Origin: Nostoc sp. KVJ3
GTDB taxonomy: Bacteria; Cyanobacteriota; Cyanobacteriia; Cyanobacteriales; Nostocaceae
Length of the DNA stretch: 64,000 nucleotides
Direction: 5' to 3'
Assembly (NCBI RefSeq): GCF_026127265.1
Contig: NZ_WWFG01000002.1
Coordinates: 2,728,001 to 2,792,000 of the forward strand
The notes beneath the pieces were generated by a model, which did no database searches, was not told the DNA's origin, and saw only the letters and a program-made list of their open reading frames with translations. The translations under genes and the position numbers were made by a program. Every line of letters starts with the position of its first letter. The first letter of the stretch is position 1. Below are positions 26,701-34,442 of the stretch, piece after piece.

Positions 26701-28755
26701 GAAGCTCTATTTGCATCTCATAAACAGTTTGATGCTCTATTAGAAAGTTTGCGCGCTTGGAGAGAACTTAAACAGGCAGATGTGGTAGAACCAGACACCC
26801 GAATGCGGGTAGTGACAGCCCTCCAACAGGCAGTTTATGGAGTAACGGAAGTTAACCGCCTAGAAGGGCACACTGATATTGTCTGGGGAGTAACTTTTAG
26901 CCCAGATGGTCAAACTCTAGCATCAGGTAGCCAAGATCAGACGATAAAAATTTGGCGTTCTGACGGTACCTTACTCCAAACCCTCAGAGGTCATACTGAT
27001 GCTGTCACCTGTGTAAGTTTCAGCCTTGATGGTCAAAGCCTAGCGTCTGCCAGCGTCGATAAAACAGTGCAAATCTGGCACAAAAACCCGGTTACAGGTA
27101 AATTTGACCCTAAGCCAGATAAGATTCTTAAAGGGCACGGAGATTCTGTTTATAGTGTTAATTTCAGTCCCGATGGCGAATTGTTAGCTACAGGCAGTAA
27201 GGATGCAACCATAAAACTCTGGCGCAAAGATGGCAGCTTAGTAAAAGTACTGAGGGGACATCGAGGGTCGGTTAACTGGGTAAACTTCAGTCCCGATAGC
27301 CAATTAATTGCCTCAGCCAGCGATGATAAGACATTGAAAATCTGGCGACGGGATGGGAGCCTCGTTACAAGTTTGCAGGGACATCAACAGGCTGTAAATA
27401 TAGCTGTTTTCAGCCCTGACGGGAAGTTTTTGGCCTCAGCAGGTCGAGATAAGATAGTGAAAGTTTGGCGCTGGAAAAGTAACAGTACTAAAGACGGTTT
27501 TGATTTTCGTCCTTACAAAACTTTACGGCAGCATAAAAAGACAATATGGAGTTTGAGCTTTAGTTCAGATAGTAAAATGTTAGCTTCGGCAAGTCAAGAC
27601 AAAACCATAAACCTCTGGAGTATCACTGGCACTTTACTCAAAACTTTTAAAGGACACAGCGCTGCTGTCGCCGGTATCGCTTTCAGTCCAAATAACAAAT
27701 TGCTAGCATCAGGAAGTTTTGACAAAAGCGTGAAACTGTGGAGTTTAAATGCCCCAACACCGTCTATTCTTCAAGGACATCAGAAGCGAGTTTTGAGCGT
27801 TGCTTGGAGTCCTGACGGTCAGATGCTAGCTTCTGGTAGTAGCGATCGCACCATAAAACTCTGGCAACGGTACACCAATAATGGCCAGGTTAAAACTCGA
27901 CTTTACAAAACTTTAGTGGGACACAAAAATCAAGTTCCTAGTGTCAGTTTTGACCCAAAAGGTGAAATGTTGGCTTCAGGAAGTTATGACAAAACTGTGA
28001 AACTTTGGCGGCTTGACGGTACTTTAATCATGACTCTCCACGGACATAGCGATAGTGTGATGAGCGTGACTTTTAGCCCCGATGGTCAGTTTTTGGCATC
28101 AGCTAGCAAAGATAAAACGGTGAAACTTTGGAACCGTCAGGGGAAGTTGCTCAAAACCTTAGTCGGGCATCAGAATTGGGTCAATAGCGTCAATTTTAGT
28201 CCTGATAGTCAAATATTAGCCTCAGCCAGCGATGACCAAACTGTGAAACTGTGGAGTCGGGATGGTACTTTGCTCAAAACTTTCTCGCCCCATAACAGTT
28301 GGGTGTTAGGTGTCAGCTTTAGTCCCACTGATGAGTTGCTGGCTTCTGCCAGTTGGGATAACACCGTAAGATTGTGGCGACGGGATGGTACTTTGTTAAA
28401 AACCTTGTTAAAAGGGTACAGCGATAGCGTCAATGCTGTCACTTTCAGTCCTAATGGCGAATTGCTTGCCGCCGCTAATTGGGATGGTACAGTGAAACTC
28501 TGGAGCCGTGAAGGTAAATTAATTAAAAGTCTTAATGAGCATCGCGCTGCCGTATTAAGTGTGAGTTTTAGCCCAGATGGTCAAACATTAGCATCAGCTA
28601 GTGATGACAACACGATAATTCTCTGGAATTTAAATCTTGAGGATCTGCTTGTTCGTGGTTGCGACTGGGTAGGTGATTACCTCAAACACAACCGCAATCT
28701 TGAAGAGCGCGATCGCCTTCTTTGTCATGGTATAACCAGTAAAAACCGTTTTTAA
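23704..28755 (+). CDS. Giant iSTAND-like/TPR/STAND NTPase/14xWD40 protein
   Basis: 1683 residues. N-terminal ~1-185: alpha/beta domain resembling that of the TPR protein at 9162 (FPFPVVLWLQDEVASLL, LAPDFKSWAATTIKFEM). About 215-500: TPR-like helices. From ~540: STAND (nSTAND1-like) NTPase with P-loop GPSGVGKSS at 569-577 and Walker B ILDQFEEFF with its aspartate at 655, followed by helical and winged-helix regions. One hydrophobic segment lies at ~948-968 (IVGAMLAIMGGTIAALWW). Fourteen WD40 repeats run from ~1048 to 1650, enough for two seven-bladed propellers, then NLEDLLVRGCDWVGDYL, a tail common to cyanobacterial STAND-WD40 proteins. STAND proteins are signal-activated oligomerising switches. 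Residues ~264-286 look repeat-derived. The ATG sits in repeat DNA, so the start is slightly uncertain. Confidence 0.85.
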   Translation: MTNDNQLRVYTKENQHTLQRLIRAIALSEGQFALILVRCNYRQLREQMLENIRSITKDINFREVVINPSTTSLHNTIISDLSLDNPAVLTDSLPSAVMVFGIESAIDLENLLTGINQARDIYAATFPFPVVLWLQDEVASLLSRLAPDFKSWAATTIKFEMAKVDLIALIHQEAESLFAKVLEAGAETFLSNASLDLDPKSQHRHEIESARNDLLRLYGLQLTPGLEASLEFVLGRDKYANDQINGALANYQRSLALWQQENKRVGEWESHSSFPLPFSHTTPSSPLLKQAIVLFHLGLCYHRMADLYHNSNSRYCEHALFWFKQCLEVLEGVEREDLVAKFILPACEMLQRLQAWDDLKKLAQKSLHLHKIYGTPAQVAQNYGFLANVAASESNWLLAHELANTALSISEEATEVSLRDALRTRRQESWYLLLLARTQRHLGESEEAINNLEWAKVVCELQHQPSLYLEILEELRSLYFFERRDYTEAFKLKQEKIQIEHQYGFRAFIGASQLQPQRPRINPVLEPHKIPYIPEEIAPEISASGRQQDVNRLIERITRADYKLTVIYGPSGVGKSSILKAGLVPALKGKVIGERIPIPIVLSVYTDWLTVLTSSINQALAYTGISVNLESTSTILLEKIRLATERNYTIIIILDQFEEFFFISNPPTQRIEFYQFFSECLNISFVKIILSLREDYLHHLLEFERLSQKNSIGLYDLGVINKNILDKDIRYYLGKFSSQDAKAIIHSLTQRSHYELSDELINRLVQDLTGELDEVHPIELQIVGAQLQIENITTLGQYKLCGGSAKLVERWLGEVIKDCGQEHEELSWKLLFELTDEKGTRPLKTKTDLAAALVNNHDIDTISIFDTVGELILEILVGSGLVLRVREELGDRYQLVHDYLVEPIRQKNNYGMLAEFEKIKLEKTKAEVAQQLSQKQLNLVLQRRLREARIVGAMLAIMGGTIAALWWQADLQKRAAISQTLRAEHGETNLRISGITAASEALFASHKQFDALLESLRAWRELKQADVVEPDTRMRVVTALQQAVYGVTEVNRLEGHTDIVWGVTFSPDGQTLASGSQDQTIKIWRSDGTLLQTLRGHTDAVTCVSFSLDGQSLASASVDKTVQIWHKNPVTGKFDPKPDKILKGHGDSVYSVNFSPDGELLATGSKDATIKLWRKDGSLVKVLRGHRGSVNWVNFSPDSQLIASASDDKTLKIWRRDGSLVTSLQGHQQAVNIAVFSPDGKFLASAGRDKIVKVWRWKSNSTKDGFDFRPYKTLRQHKKTIWSLSFSSDSKMLASASQDKTINLWSITGTLLKTFKGHSAAVAGIAFSPNNKLLASGSFDKSVKLWSLNAPTPSILQGHQKRVLSVAWSPDGQMLASGSSDRTIKLWQRYTNNGQVKTRLYKTLVGHKNQVPSVSFDPKGEMLASGSYDKTVKLWRLDGTLIMTLHGHSDSVMSVTFSPDGQFLASASKDKTVKLWNRQGKLLKTLVGHQNWVNSVNFSPDSQILASASDDQTVKLWSRDGTLLKTFSPHNSWVLGVSFSPTDELLASASWDNTVRLWRRDGTLLKTLLKGYSDSVNAVTFSPNGELLAAANWDGTVKLWSREGKLIKSLNEHRAAVLSVSFSPDGQTLASASDDNTIILWNLNLEDLLVRGCDWVGDYLKHNRNLEERDRLLCHGITSKNRF

Positions 28756-28869
28756 TTACGAATTAAATTAAAGCCTCAATCCTCAACCGCTCTTGGTTTA
28801 GCGGTTGATGAGGCAAGTTATAGATGATTAATTCATTAATTCAGAACTAGAAAATAATTTTCTAGCTCA

Positions 28870-29217
28870 TCAGCCGAAGGAGCGATCGCTCTCCAAAACT
28901 TCGTGGTTATTTTCTTCGGGAGCCTCTGGTGGAAAATTTGCTAAAAAGGCTTGTAGTCTCATCCGCTCAATGTAAGGCCAGCCTCCCTCAGACTCCATAT
29001 CTTTCAGCAGCGAGTACAGTTGCCGACGGTTAACAGGCAAACTCTCTTGAAAAACCCCATCCCGAATCTCTCGATGTAACAGTTCCAATTGCCGCAGCAA
29101 AGCTAAAAGGGCTATTGTATCACCTTCACAACCCTGAACTGCATCATAGACAACAGTTGCGATCGCTTGCACCTTATAAGACAATTCCCCTGATTCCAGA
29201 TTTTTGTTACCGTTCAT
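28870..29217 (-). CDS. Conserved hypothetical protein
   Basis: 115 residues, predicted all-helical and soluble, acidic, with no signal peptide. Landmarks are LSYKVQAIATVVYDAVQGCE, LLRQLELLHREIRDGVF and WPYIERMRLQAFL. I recall such proteins as cyanobacterial hypotheticals, but no function is known to me. It is transcribed convergently towards the STAND-WD40 gene, with 114 bases between stops, and divergently from psbO. Confidence 0.6.
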   Translation of the reverse strand: MNGNKNLESGELSYKVQAIATVVYDAVQGCEGDTIALLALLRQLELLHREIRDGVFQESLPVNRRQLYSLLKDMESEGGWPYIERMRLQAFLANFPPEAPEENNHEVLESDRSFG

Positions 29218-29525
29218 GCCAACCTTTCCGTATAAATGAGGTCAACTCAAATTTACCGGAGATTTTTAATTTTCCCTAGTTTGCCAGTCGTTACTCTAGA
29301 CAAGGAGTAAAGAAAATCAACATTCTGGAGGCTTCTAGATGGATTTTTCTGGACTCACCTCGTTTCCCCATCGCCTCACTGCCTAAGTAAGGGGTGAATA
29401 TAACTAGATTTGTATCATTATTAAAAGCAATTGCGATCGCTCCCAAAAGAGCATAGTAACCTTTAGCATAGCTTCCCCAGCAGCTAGATGCGATCGAGAC
29501 AAGACTTTCTTGGATTTTGAGTCCT

Positions 29526-29769
29526 TTGATTTTGAGTTAAAAAAAATCGTATGATCTGGCTAATTTACCCATCAAACAATGGGCTGTATGTAGTAGCGTC
29601 ACATACATGATACAAAAAGACTTGGGCGATGCCGCTTTTGCAATTGGCAAAAGCCAAGTGCGAACCAAAAACCCCTCTTCGCACTCTTTGAGACAAGCAC
29701 TTGTAGCGCTTACTCATTCACCCGCCCAACTCTAACAAATGCTACCAACAGTAAAACTGCTGGTTTTTT
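29526..29769 (+). ncRNA. Candidate structured RNA (or short peptide gene) upstream of psbO
   Basis: A promoter-like pair, TTGATT (29526-29531) and TATGAT (29550-29555), with 18-base spacing predicts a start near 29562. Downstream are a hairpin GCTTTTGC/GCAAAAGC (29634-29641 with 29647-29654), a second GTGCGAA/TTCGCAC (29658-29664 with 29678-29684) with a C-rich loop, and a terminator ACCAACAGT/ACTGCTGGT plus TTTTTT (29744-29769). The transcript would be about 205 nucleotides. The same DNA has a 42-codon ORF at 29607-29735 (MIQKDLGDAAFAIGK...), without a clear ribosome binding site, so a small protein is an alternative. It matches no RNA family I can name. Confidence 0.4.
29744..29769 (+). terminator. 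Intrinsic terminator with no long ORF before it
   Basis: ACCAACAGT (29744-29752) pairs with ACTGCTGGT (29756-29764) with one G-T pair, followed directly by T residues to 29769. No gene longer than 42 codons precedes it on this strand. Confidence 0.6.
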
Positions 29770-30026
29770 ACTCCCCTAGCTACACCCATCCAACATGGAT
29801 AGAGTGTGCTACTTAGTCTAGGGTTTACACCCCAACGACACGTTTAACTACGTTTAGCAGAGAAAAGTTTGAGTGGCGAATTCCAACCTCATACACCCGG
29901 ACACTTCTTTCAACTCTGGCAATCAGAGTAACGCAGTGTGCGATCGAGGATGGCTTCTCGTCAATAAATCAAAGCTTCGATGCAGTTTTACAACTTAGAT
30001 ATTAATTTTTGAGATTGAGGTTGACC

Positions 30027-30860
30027 ATGAGGTATCGCGCTTTAATTGTTGCATTCTTGGCTTTGTGCCTGGGGTTAATAACTGCTTGTAGTGATGCTCC
30101 TGCTACTAGTAGTAGAGATGTACTCACTTACGATCAAATTCGTGGGACTGGCTTGGCAAACAAATGCCCCCAACTAGCAGAAACAAGCCGTGGCTCTATT
30201 CCCATTGATGCTAGCCAGTCTTATGCCATCAAAGAACTTTGCTTAGAACCAACTAGCTTCTTCATCAAAGAAGAACCTGCTAATAAACGCCAAGAAGCAG
30301 AATTTGTTGCTGGTAAATTGTTGACCAGATACACTTCTACCATTGACCAGGTGCAAGGCAACCTAAAAATCAACCCAGATAATAGCCTGACCTTTGAAGA
30401 AACTGATGGTCTTGACTTTCAAGCCATCACTGTGCAACTTCCTGGTGGTGAACGAGTACCTTTCCTCTTCACCATCAAAAACTTAGTTGCTCAAACCCAA
30501 CCCAGTTTGAGCAGTATTAACACCTCTACGGACTTTGAAGGCACCTTTAAAGTTCCTTCCTATCGTGGTGCTGCTTTCCTAGATCCTAAAGGTCGTGGTG
30601 TTGTTAGTGGCTACGATAATGCTGTAGCTCTCCCCGCCCAAGCGGATGATGAAGAACTTACCCGCACTAACGTCAAGCGTGCTGAAAATCTTAATGGTAA
30701 GATTTCTCTGCAAATCGCTAAAATAGACAGCTCTAGTGGTGAAATTGCTGGTACTTTCGAGAGCGAACAGCCATCTGATACAGATTTAGGTGCTGGCGAA
30801 CCGAAAGAAGTCAAGATTCGCGGTCTATTTTTTGCACGGGTTGAACCAAATCGTGGCTAA
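30027..30860 (+). CDS. psbO: Photosystem II manganese-stabilising protein PsbO
   Basis: 277 residues from ATG 30027; an upstream in-frame start at 30009 would only add six residues. PsbO caps the oxygen-evolving Mn4CaO5 cluster on the lumenal side of photosystem II. The mature part contains LTYDQIRGTGLANKCPQL and KELCLEP, whose cysteines form the conserved disulfide, and the family motifs GERVPFLFTIKNL, FEGTFKVPSYRGAAFLDPKG and GEIAGTFESEQPSDTDLG. The signal peptide ends in LITAC, a lipobox-like sequence with Cys21, so the protein may be lipidated. Monocistronic by context. Confidence 0.97.
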   Translation: MRYRALIVAFLALCLGLITACSDAPATSSRDVLTYDQIRGTGLANKCPQLAETSRGSIPIDASQSYAIKELCLEPTSFFIKEEPANKRQEAEFVAGKLLTRYTSTIDQVQGNLKINPDNSLTFEETDGLDFQAITVQLPGGERVPFLFTIKNLVAQTQPSLSSINTSTDFEGTFKVPSYRGAAFLDPKGRGVVSGYDNAVALPAQADDEELTRTNVKRAENLNGKISLQIAKIDSSSGEIAGTFESEQPSDTDLGAGEPKEVKIRGLFFARVEPNRG

Positions 30861-30954
30861 ATTCTCTGGAGTTAGATAACTGACTGGCATTCAGAACTAC
30901 AATTCTGTAAGCATCAGGTTTCATCACAAAAGTTAACTTATTTGCCCCCATTTT

Positions 30955-31069
30955 CAGGGCTGTTTCATTCCTATAGAAGCCTTACAAAGATGAAAAGAGA
31001 CAAGAGAAAAATTTTTTCTTCCCTTGTCCCCAGCTTTTCAGGAGGCTTTGAAAGAATGAAACAGCCCTG
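30955..31069. repeat. Foldback element downstream of psbO
   Basis: Perfect 16-base arms CAGGGCTGTTTCATTC (30955-30970) and GAATGAAACAGCCCTG (31054-31069), with further partial pairing inside (AGACAAG with CTTGTC). It starts 95 bases after the psbO stop and could act as a 3' end structure or be a MITE. Confidence 0.7.
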
Positions 31070-31130
31070 CCTTTTTTCAGGGGGGTAGATAGCTTTTTTA
31101 GAAATAGGGGGAAAGTTTAAAGCTTACAGC

Positions 31131-31227
31131 TTACAGCAGTTTTCATGTATTTGAACCACATCTGTCGTAGGGGCAATTCATGAATTGCCCCTACGGTGTG
31201 GTCTATATTACCTGAAAATAGCTGTAA
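31131..31227. repeat. MITE-like element C with central palindrome
   Basis: Ends TTACAGCAGTTTTCA (31131-31145) and TGAAAATAGCTGTAA (31213-31227) are imperfect inverted repeats. The centre is the palindrome GTAGGGGCAATTC/GAATTGCCCCTAC. A similar right end occurs at about 17465-17480. Confidence 0.65.
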
Positions 31228-31778
31228 TATCCTTGGGTTTGTGATGTTTTGCCCTGCAAGACCTCTTCAGTAGAACAAAGGGCGAGATTTCCCTTTGTTC
31301 TACTGGCTTATGTAAATATACATACTATTCTCTAAATATTATTAGTAATTTTTAACTATTGGATGAATCTTAGTTGAATTGACACGTAATTTTACTGGAA
31401 ATCAAGCTTTTGTTATTCAATATAATTCCGACTAATGTTGTTTTGTCTATAGAAATTAGCTTCACCATTAATTAATTAAATTTAAGTACAATCTCGGTTT
31501 GATATTTAGTGATTAATTTTATATTTTATTTCTATGTAGTCCTAAAAACAGCTACAGATTATCCCCAAGATAAATAACAAACTAAATACCAATTTCGCCC
31601 ATTTAAATTTTGCTCGATTCCCAAGCAATTCTATGGAGTTTTTTTTGAGAAAAAATGCTCTTATTTTCCATAGTATTTGCTATTACGTATAGCGCAATAT
31701 TGTTTTTAATATCGTGCGATCGCAGTTGAATTTAAAAGTGAGTAGTTGATTGTTAATTTACTCAATAAACACGGTGCT

Positions 31779-32555
31779 ATGACTACCACGGCCACCAATG
31801 AACTAAAGCATGAAATTTGGCAGTTGTTGCGAGAATATCAGCAATCTCGGTCAGAAAATATTCGCAATCAACTGGTAAAACTCAATTTTGGACTTGTGAG
31901 AAAAGAAGCTCACTACTGGACGAATCAATGTCATGAAACCTACGATGATTTGATCCAGGTTGGATGTTTGGGTTTAATCAGAGCAATTGAAAAATTTGAA
32001 CTTTCTAAGGGACATGCCTTTAGTTCCTATGCTCTTCCCTATATCCGGGGTGAAATTCAACACTATCTCCGAGATAAAGGTGTCACCGTGCGAATTCCTC
32101 GGAAGTGGTTAGCACTGCAACAGCAAGCAATCGGAGTGTCACGTTCTTGGCGTGAAAAGCATAATCGTCAACCAACAGACTCCGAATTAGCAACAGCACT
32201 AGAAATTTCTGCAACCGAGTGGCAAGAAATTAAATTAGCGTGGATAAATCGCGCTCCCTTGAGTCTGGATGTGCCAATCCAAGATGGAGAAGAAGGCTCT
32301 ACCTGTTTGGGTGAATTGGTTCCAGACCCTCACTATCGTAGCTTTCAATTGGCACAAGAAGACCAACTTCGCTTGCAACAAGCATTGCTTCAGCTCGAAG
32401 AACGCACCCGCGATGTGCTGGAATGCGTGTTTTTACAAGATTTAACACAAAAACAAGTTGCAGAACATCTTGGAATCAGTGTCGTAACAGTTTCTCGGAG
32501 AGTCAAGAAAGGTCTAGATTTGATGAAACAGCTTATGGGTGTAGCAGAGGATTAA
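31779..32555 (+). CDS. sigF: RNA polymerase sigma factor SigF (group 3)
   Basis: 258 residues from ATG 31779; a TTG at 31746 in frame is less likely. Region 2 is clear (YDDLIQVGCLGLIRAIEKF, FSSYALPYIRGEIQHYLRD), region 3 follows (IPRKWLALQQQ, RQPTDSELATALEIS), and region 4 ends with the helix-turn-helix LTQKQVAEHLGISVVTVSRR. The lack of region 1.1 and the SigF/SigB-like layout place it in group 3. In Synechocystis SigF controls pili, motility and cell-surface functions. Two genes follow on the same strand and may belong to its regulon. Confidence 0.88.
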   Translation: MTTTATNELKHEIWQLLREYQQSRSENIRNQLVKLNFGLVRKEAHYWTNQCHETYDDLIQVGCLGLIRAIEKFELSKGHAFSSYALPYIRGEIQHYLRDKGVTVRIPRKWLALQQQAIGVSRSWREKHNRQPTDSELATALEISATEWQEIKLAWINRAPLSLDVPIQDGEEGSTCLGELVPDPHYRSFQLAQEDQLRLQQALLQLEERTRDVLECVFLQDLTQKQVAEHLGISVVTVSRRVKKGLDLMKQLMGVAED

Positions 32556-32718
32556 CTACAAAACACCAAGCCGCAATTATGCTGGGTTGTTAGTGCTAAA
32601 AATAACCCTTGAAATATAAAAAATTAGGTTATAAAGGGAACATACTTTGCCTTTGATACAAATTTTAGGCTCGTAGATTTCCACTTTTCAATTTTCCAAT
32701 GGCTTTTGAGAACAGCTC

Positions 32719-33570
32719 ATGGGCAGAAATTCAACAATTACAATTGCAGCTATTTTAACCTTAGCGATCGCAGGATGTGCTTCTGAAGATACACCACAAG
32801 CCATCAATCCTGCGCCGATTCCCAAAATAGCCGCAAAGTCGCCATCGGCGGCTCAATCCTTTAAGAATCCAGTGATACCTGCCAAAGAGGTTTCACAAGT
32901 TACCCCTGCATCTGCTAGCTTGATTCAATCCACTAATGCTACAGAGCGGGAACGGTTAATTCAGATATCAAAAACCCGCACTGACCCGTTTGCACAAGTT
33001 TTAGGGCAGACGGTTCCCGGAGTTTCTACAACGCCTGGAAGACCTGTTCCTGTATTGCCTAAACTACCGACTCCATCAATAGCAATACGGAAACTTCCAA
33101 CACCCAACGTAGCTTTAAATCAGAAGAAAAATAACATTGCTTCTGTACCCAAAAAAGTCAATCTGACTTTTACTTCAGTCTTACCCAAGGTTTTGCCTCA
33201 AGTTGTTCCCAACCCTACTTTAGTATCTGTATTGCCACCACCAGCCCAACCTGAGTTAGCAAGAGCAGTTATTGTGACTGGTGTAGTTCTGATTAGTAAG
33301 GAACCACAGGCAATTATCAAAGTACCTGATGAGCCGACGAGTCGCTATGTGCAAGCGGGACAGCGATTAGCCAATGGTGTACTAATTAAACGGATTGAAA
33401 TGAATGGAGGTTCCAACCCGATTGTAATTCTTGAACAATTTGGTATCGAAGTTGCCAAAATGGTAGGGGAAGGGCCTGTAAACTCAACGCCGTCAGCTGC
33501 ATCTGCTACCGGCAGTCCTGTTTCAGTGACAACGCCCCCATTGAATCCTTTAAGTGTTGGAGCTTCATAA
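32719..33570 (+). CDS. Lipoprotein with PilP-like features
   Basis: 283 residues. Signal peptide with lipobox AIAGC puts the modified Cys at residue 20. A long Pro/Ala/Ser/Val-rich linker (about 25-185) contains TRTDPFAQVLG, which recalls the RDPF motif of type IV pilus lipoprotein PilP. A compact domain at about 188-255 (ARAVIVTGVVLISKEPQAII, RYVQAGQRLANGVLIKRIE) has the small beta-sandwich look of PilP C-terminal domains. The Thr/Pro tail is low complexity. The PilP link is an inference. The neighbouring sigF fits a cell-surface or pilus role. Confidence 0.6.
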   Translation: MGRNSTITIAAILTLAIAGCASEDTPQAINPAPIPKIAAKSPSAAQSFKNPVIPAKEVSQVTPASASLIQSTNATERERLIQISKTRTDPFAQVLGQTVPGVSTTPGRPVPVLPKLPTPSIAIRKLPTPNVALNQKKNNIASVPKKVNLTFTSVLPKVLPQVVPNPTLVSVLPPPAQPELARAVIVTGVVLISKEPQAIIKVPDEPTSRYVQAGQRLANGVLIKRIEMNGGSNPIVILEQFGIEVAKMVGEGPVNSTPSAASATGSPVSVTTPPLNPLSVGAS

Positions 33571-33572
33571 AG

Positions 33573-33824
33573 ATGGAGACTAAAGAAAAAATTCAATTTC
33601 CTGGTTTGCCTTTAGCTGTCTATAGAGAGATAGCAGCTCATTTACGTCAAGTGGAAGGGGTAGACGTGGATTTAATTCCCCAGTCATCCCAACAGTTTGA
33701 TTACAATCAAAGTCAAATTGGTAGCTTGTCCATCTCGTGGACAGCAAATTCTGGTTCAGAAAGTCGGCAGCGAGTTAACCAAATTTTGGCTTACTATCAA
33801 AATCGCTATATGAATCCTATTTGA
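33573..33824 (+). CDS. Conserved hypothetical small protein
   Basis: 83 residues, starting two bases after the lipoprotein gene stop, so the two are surely co-transcribed. It has alternating strand and helix (GLPLAVYREIAAHLRQVEGVDVDLIPQ, then IGSLSISWTAN, then a helix RVNQILAYYQNRY). There is no signal peptide or known motif. A terminator hairpin follows at 33847-33884. Function is unknown. Confidence 0.65.
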   Translation: METKEKIQFPGLPLAVYREIAAHLRQVEGVDVDLIPQSSQQFDYNQSQIGSLSISWTANSGSESRQRVNQILAYYQNRYMNPI

Positions 33825-33846
33825 TTTGTGAAAATTGAAGCCTCAG

Positions 33847-33884
33847 ATTCCCGATTTCTCAGAGAAGTCGGGAATTTTGTTTTT
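33847..33884 (+). terminator. Terminator of the lipoprotein operon
   Basis: ATTCCCGATTTCT (33847-33859) pairs with AGAAGTCGGGAAT (33862-33874), followed by TTTGTTTTT. Its tail overlaps the first codons of the ABC relic at 33871. Confidence 0.65.
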
Positions 33885-34440
33885 GGATGAACCAACTGTA
33901 GGACTAGACCTAGGCTGTTGACTCTATGCCTTTTTAGGAGTTAAAAAGTCATGTAAAATATATGTCATTGCGAGCGAAGCGAAGCAATCCCACCTTCGGG
34001 AATTAAAAATGCAAAATTAAAAATTAAAAATTTCAGAGAATCCCCTCAATTTTTAATTAATAATTTTTAATTTTTAATTGGAGCGAAGCGACTTGACGAT
34101 GTTACTGACGACCCATTATATGGATGAGGTCGAATTTTTGTGCGATGCTTTTGGCTCTACCAAGCCAGGATGCATCGGTATTATGGATAGCGGTAAGCTG
34201 ATTTCTTTGGGAACTTTACAACAGCTCCGTTCTGTTCACGGTGAAGGTTTGGTGATGAAGCAATTGGGTGTGTCTGAAGTGGGAAGTGATGGCGCTCGTA
34301 GCTGGGAATATTTGTTTTTCCCATCCTTGGAAGCAGCGAATATCTACTTGAATGAACAGCCTGATAAAACCGGAATGATGGTGCGTCCCTCTAATCTGGA
34401 AGATATTTTTGTAGAATTAACGGGACACCAGTTAGATTAA
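33871..34440 (+). pseudogene. Relic of an ABC transporter ATP-binding protein
   Basis: Bases 33871-33919 read ILFLDEPTVGLDLGC then a stop, that is Walker B and D-loop of an ABC-2 type ATPase. After an inserted repeat (about 33958-34082, with GTCATTGCGAGCGAAGCGAA and AT-rich foldback), the protein resumes as LTMLLTTHYMDEVEFLCD (H-loop) and continues to the normal C-terminus (DSGKLISLGTLQQLRS, SNLEDIFVELTGHQLD). The N-terminal half with Walker A and signature, and about 20 residues after the D-loop, are missing. The open frame from 34078 can still be translated (120 residues) but cannot be an ATPase. No permease gene is adjacent. Confidence 0.85.
33958..34082. repeat. Repeat inserted in the ABC ATPase relic
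   Basis: Starts with GTCATTGCGAGCGAAGCGAA, a Nostoc-type interspersed repeat, and continues with self-complementary AT-rich DNA (AAAATTAAAAATTAAAAATT against AATTTTTAATTTTTAATT). It joins the two parts of the pseudogene. Confidence 0.65.
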
Positions 34441-34442
34441 CT

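Larger units (their letters stand above)
29218..30026. other. Upstream region of psbO
   Basis: About 800 bases between the start of a minus-strand gene and psbO. It includes the promoter-hairpins-terminator unit at 29526-29769 (described separately). The psbO promoter is presumably between 29770 and 30010; its ribosome binding site is GATTGAGG near 30013. The stretch 29218-29520 shows only scattered HIP1-like sites. Confidence 0.5.
30861..31778. other. Repeat-rich gap between psbO and sigF
   Basis: Three inverted repeats occupy the left part: 30955-31069, 31131-31227 and 31268-31305 (CAGTAGAACAAAGGG with CCCTTTGTTCTACTG). The first may serve as the psbO transcription end. The right part, 31310-31740, is AT-rich and presumably contains the sigF promoter. 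No ORF is supported. Confidence 0.5.
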
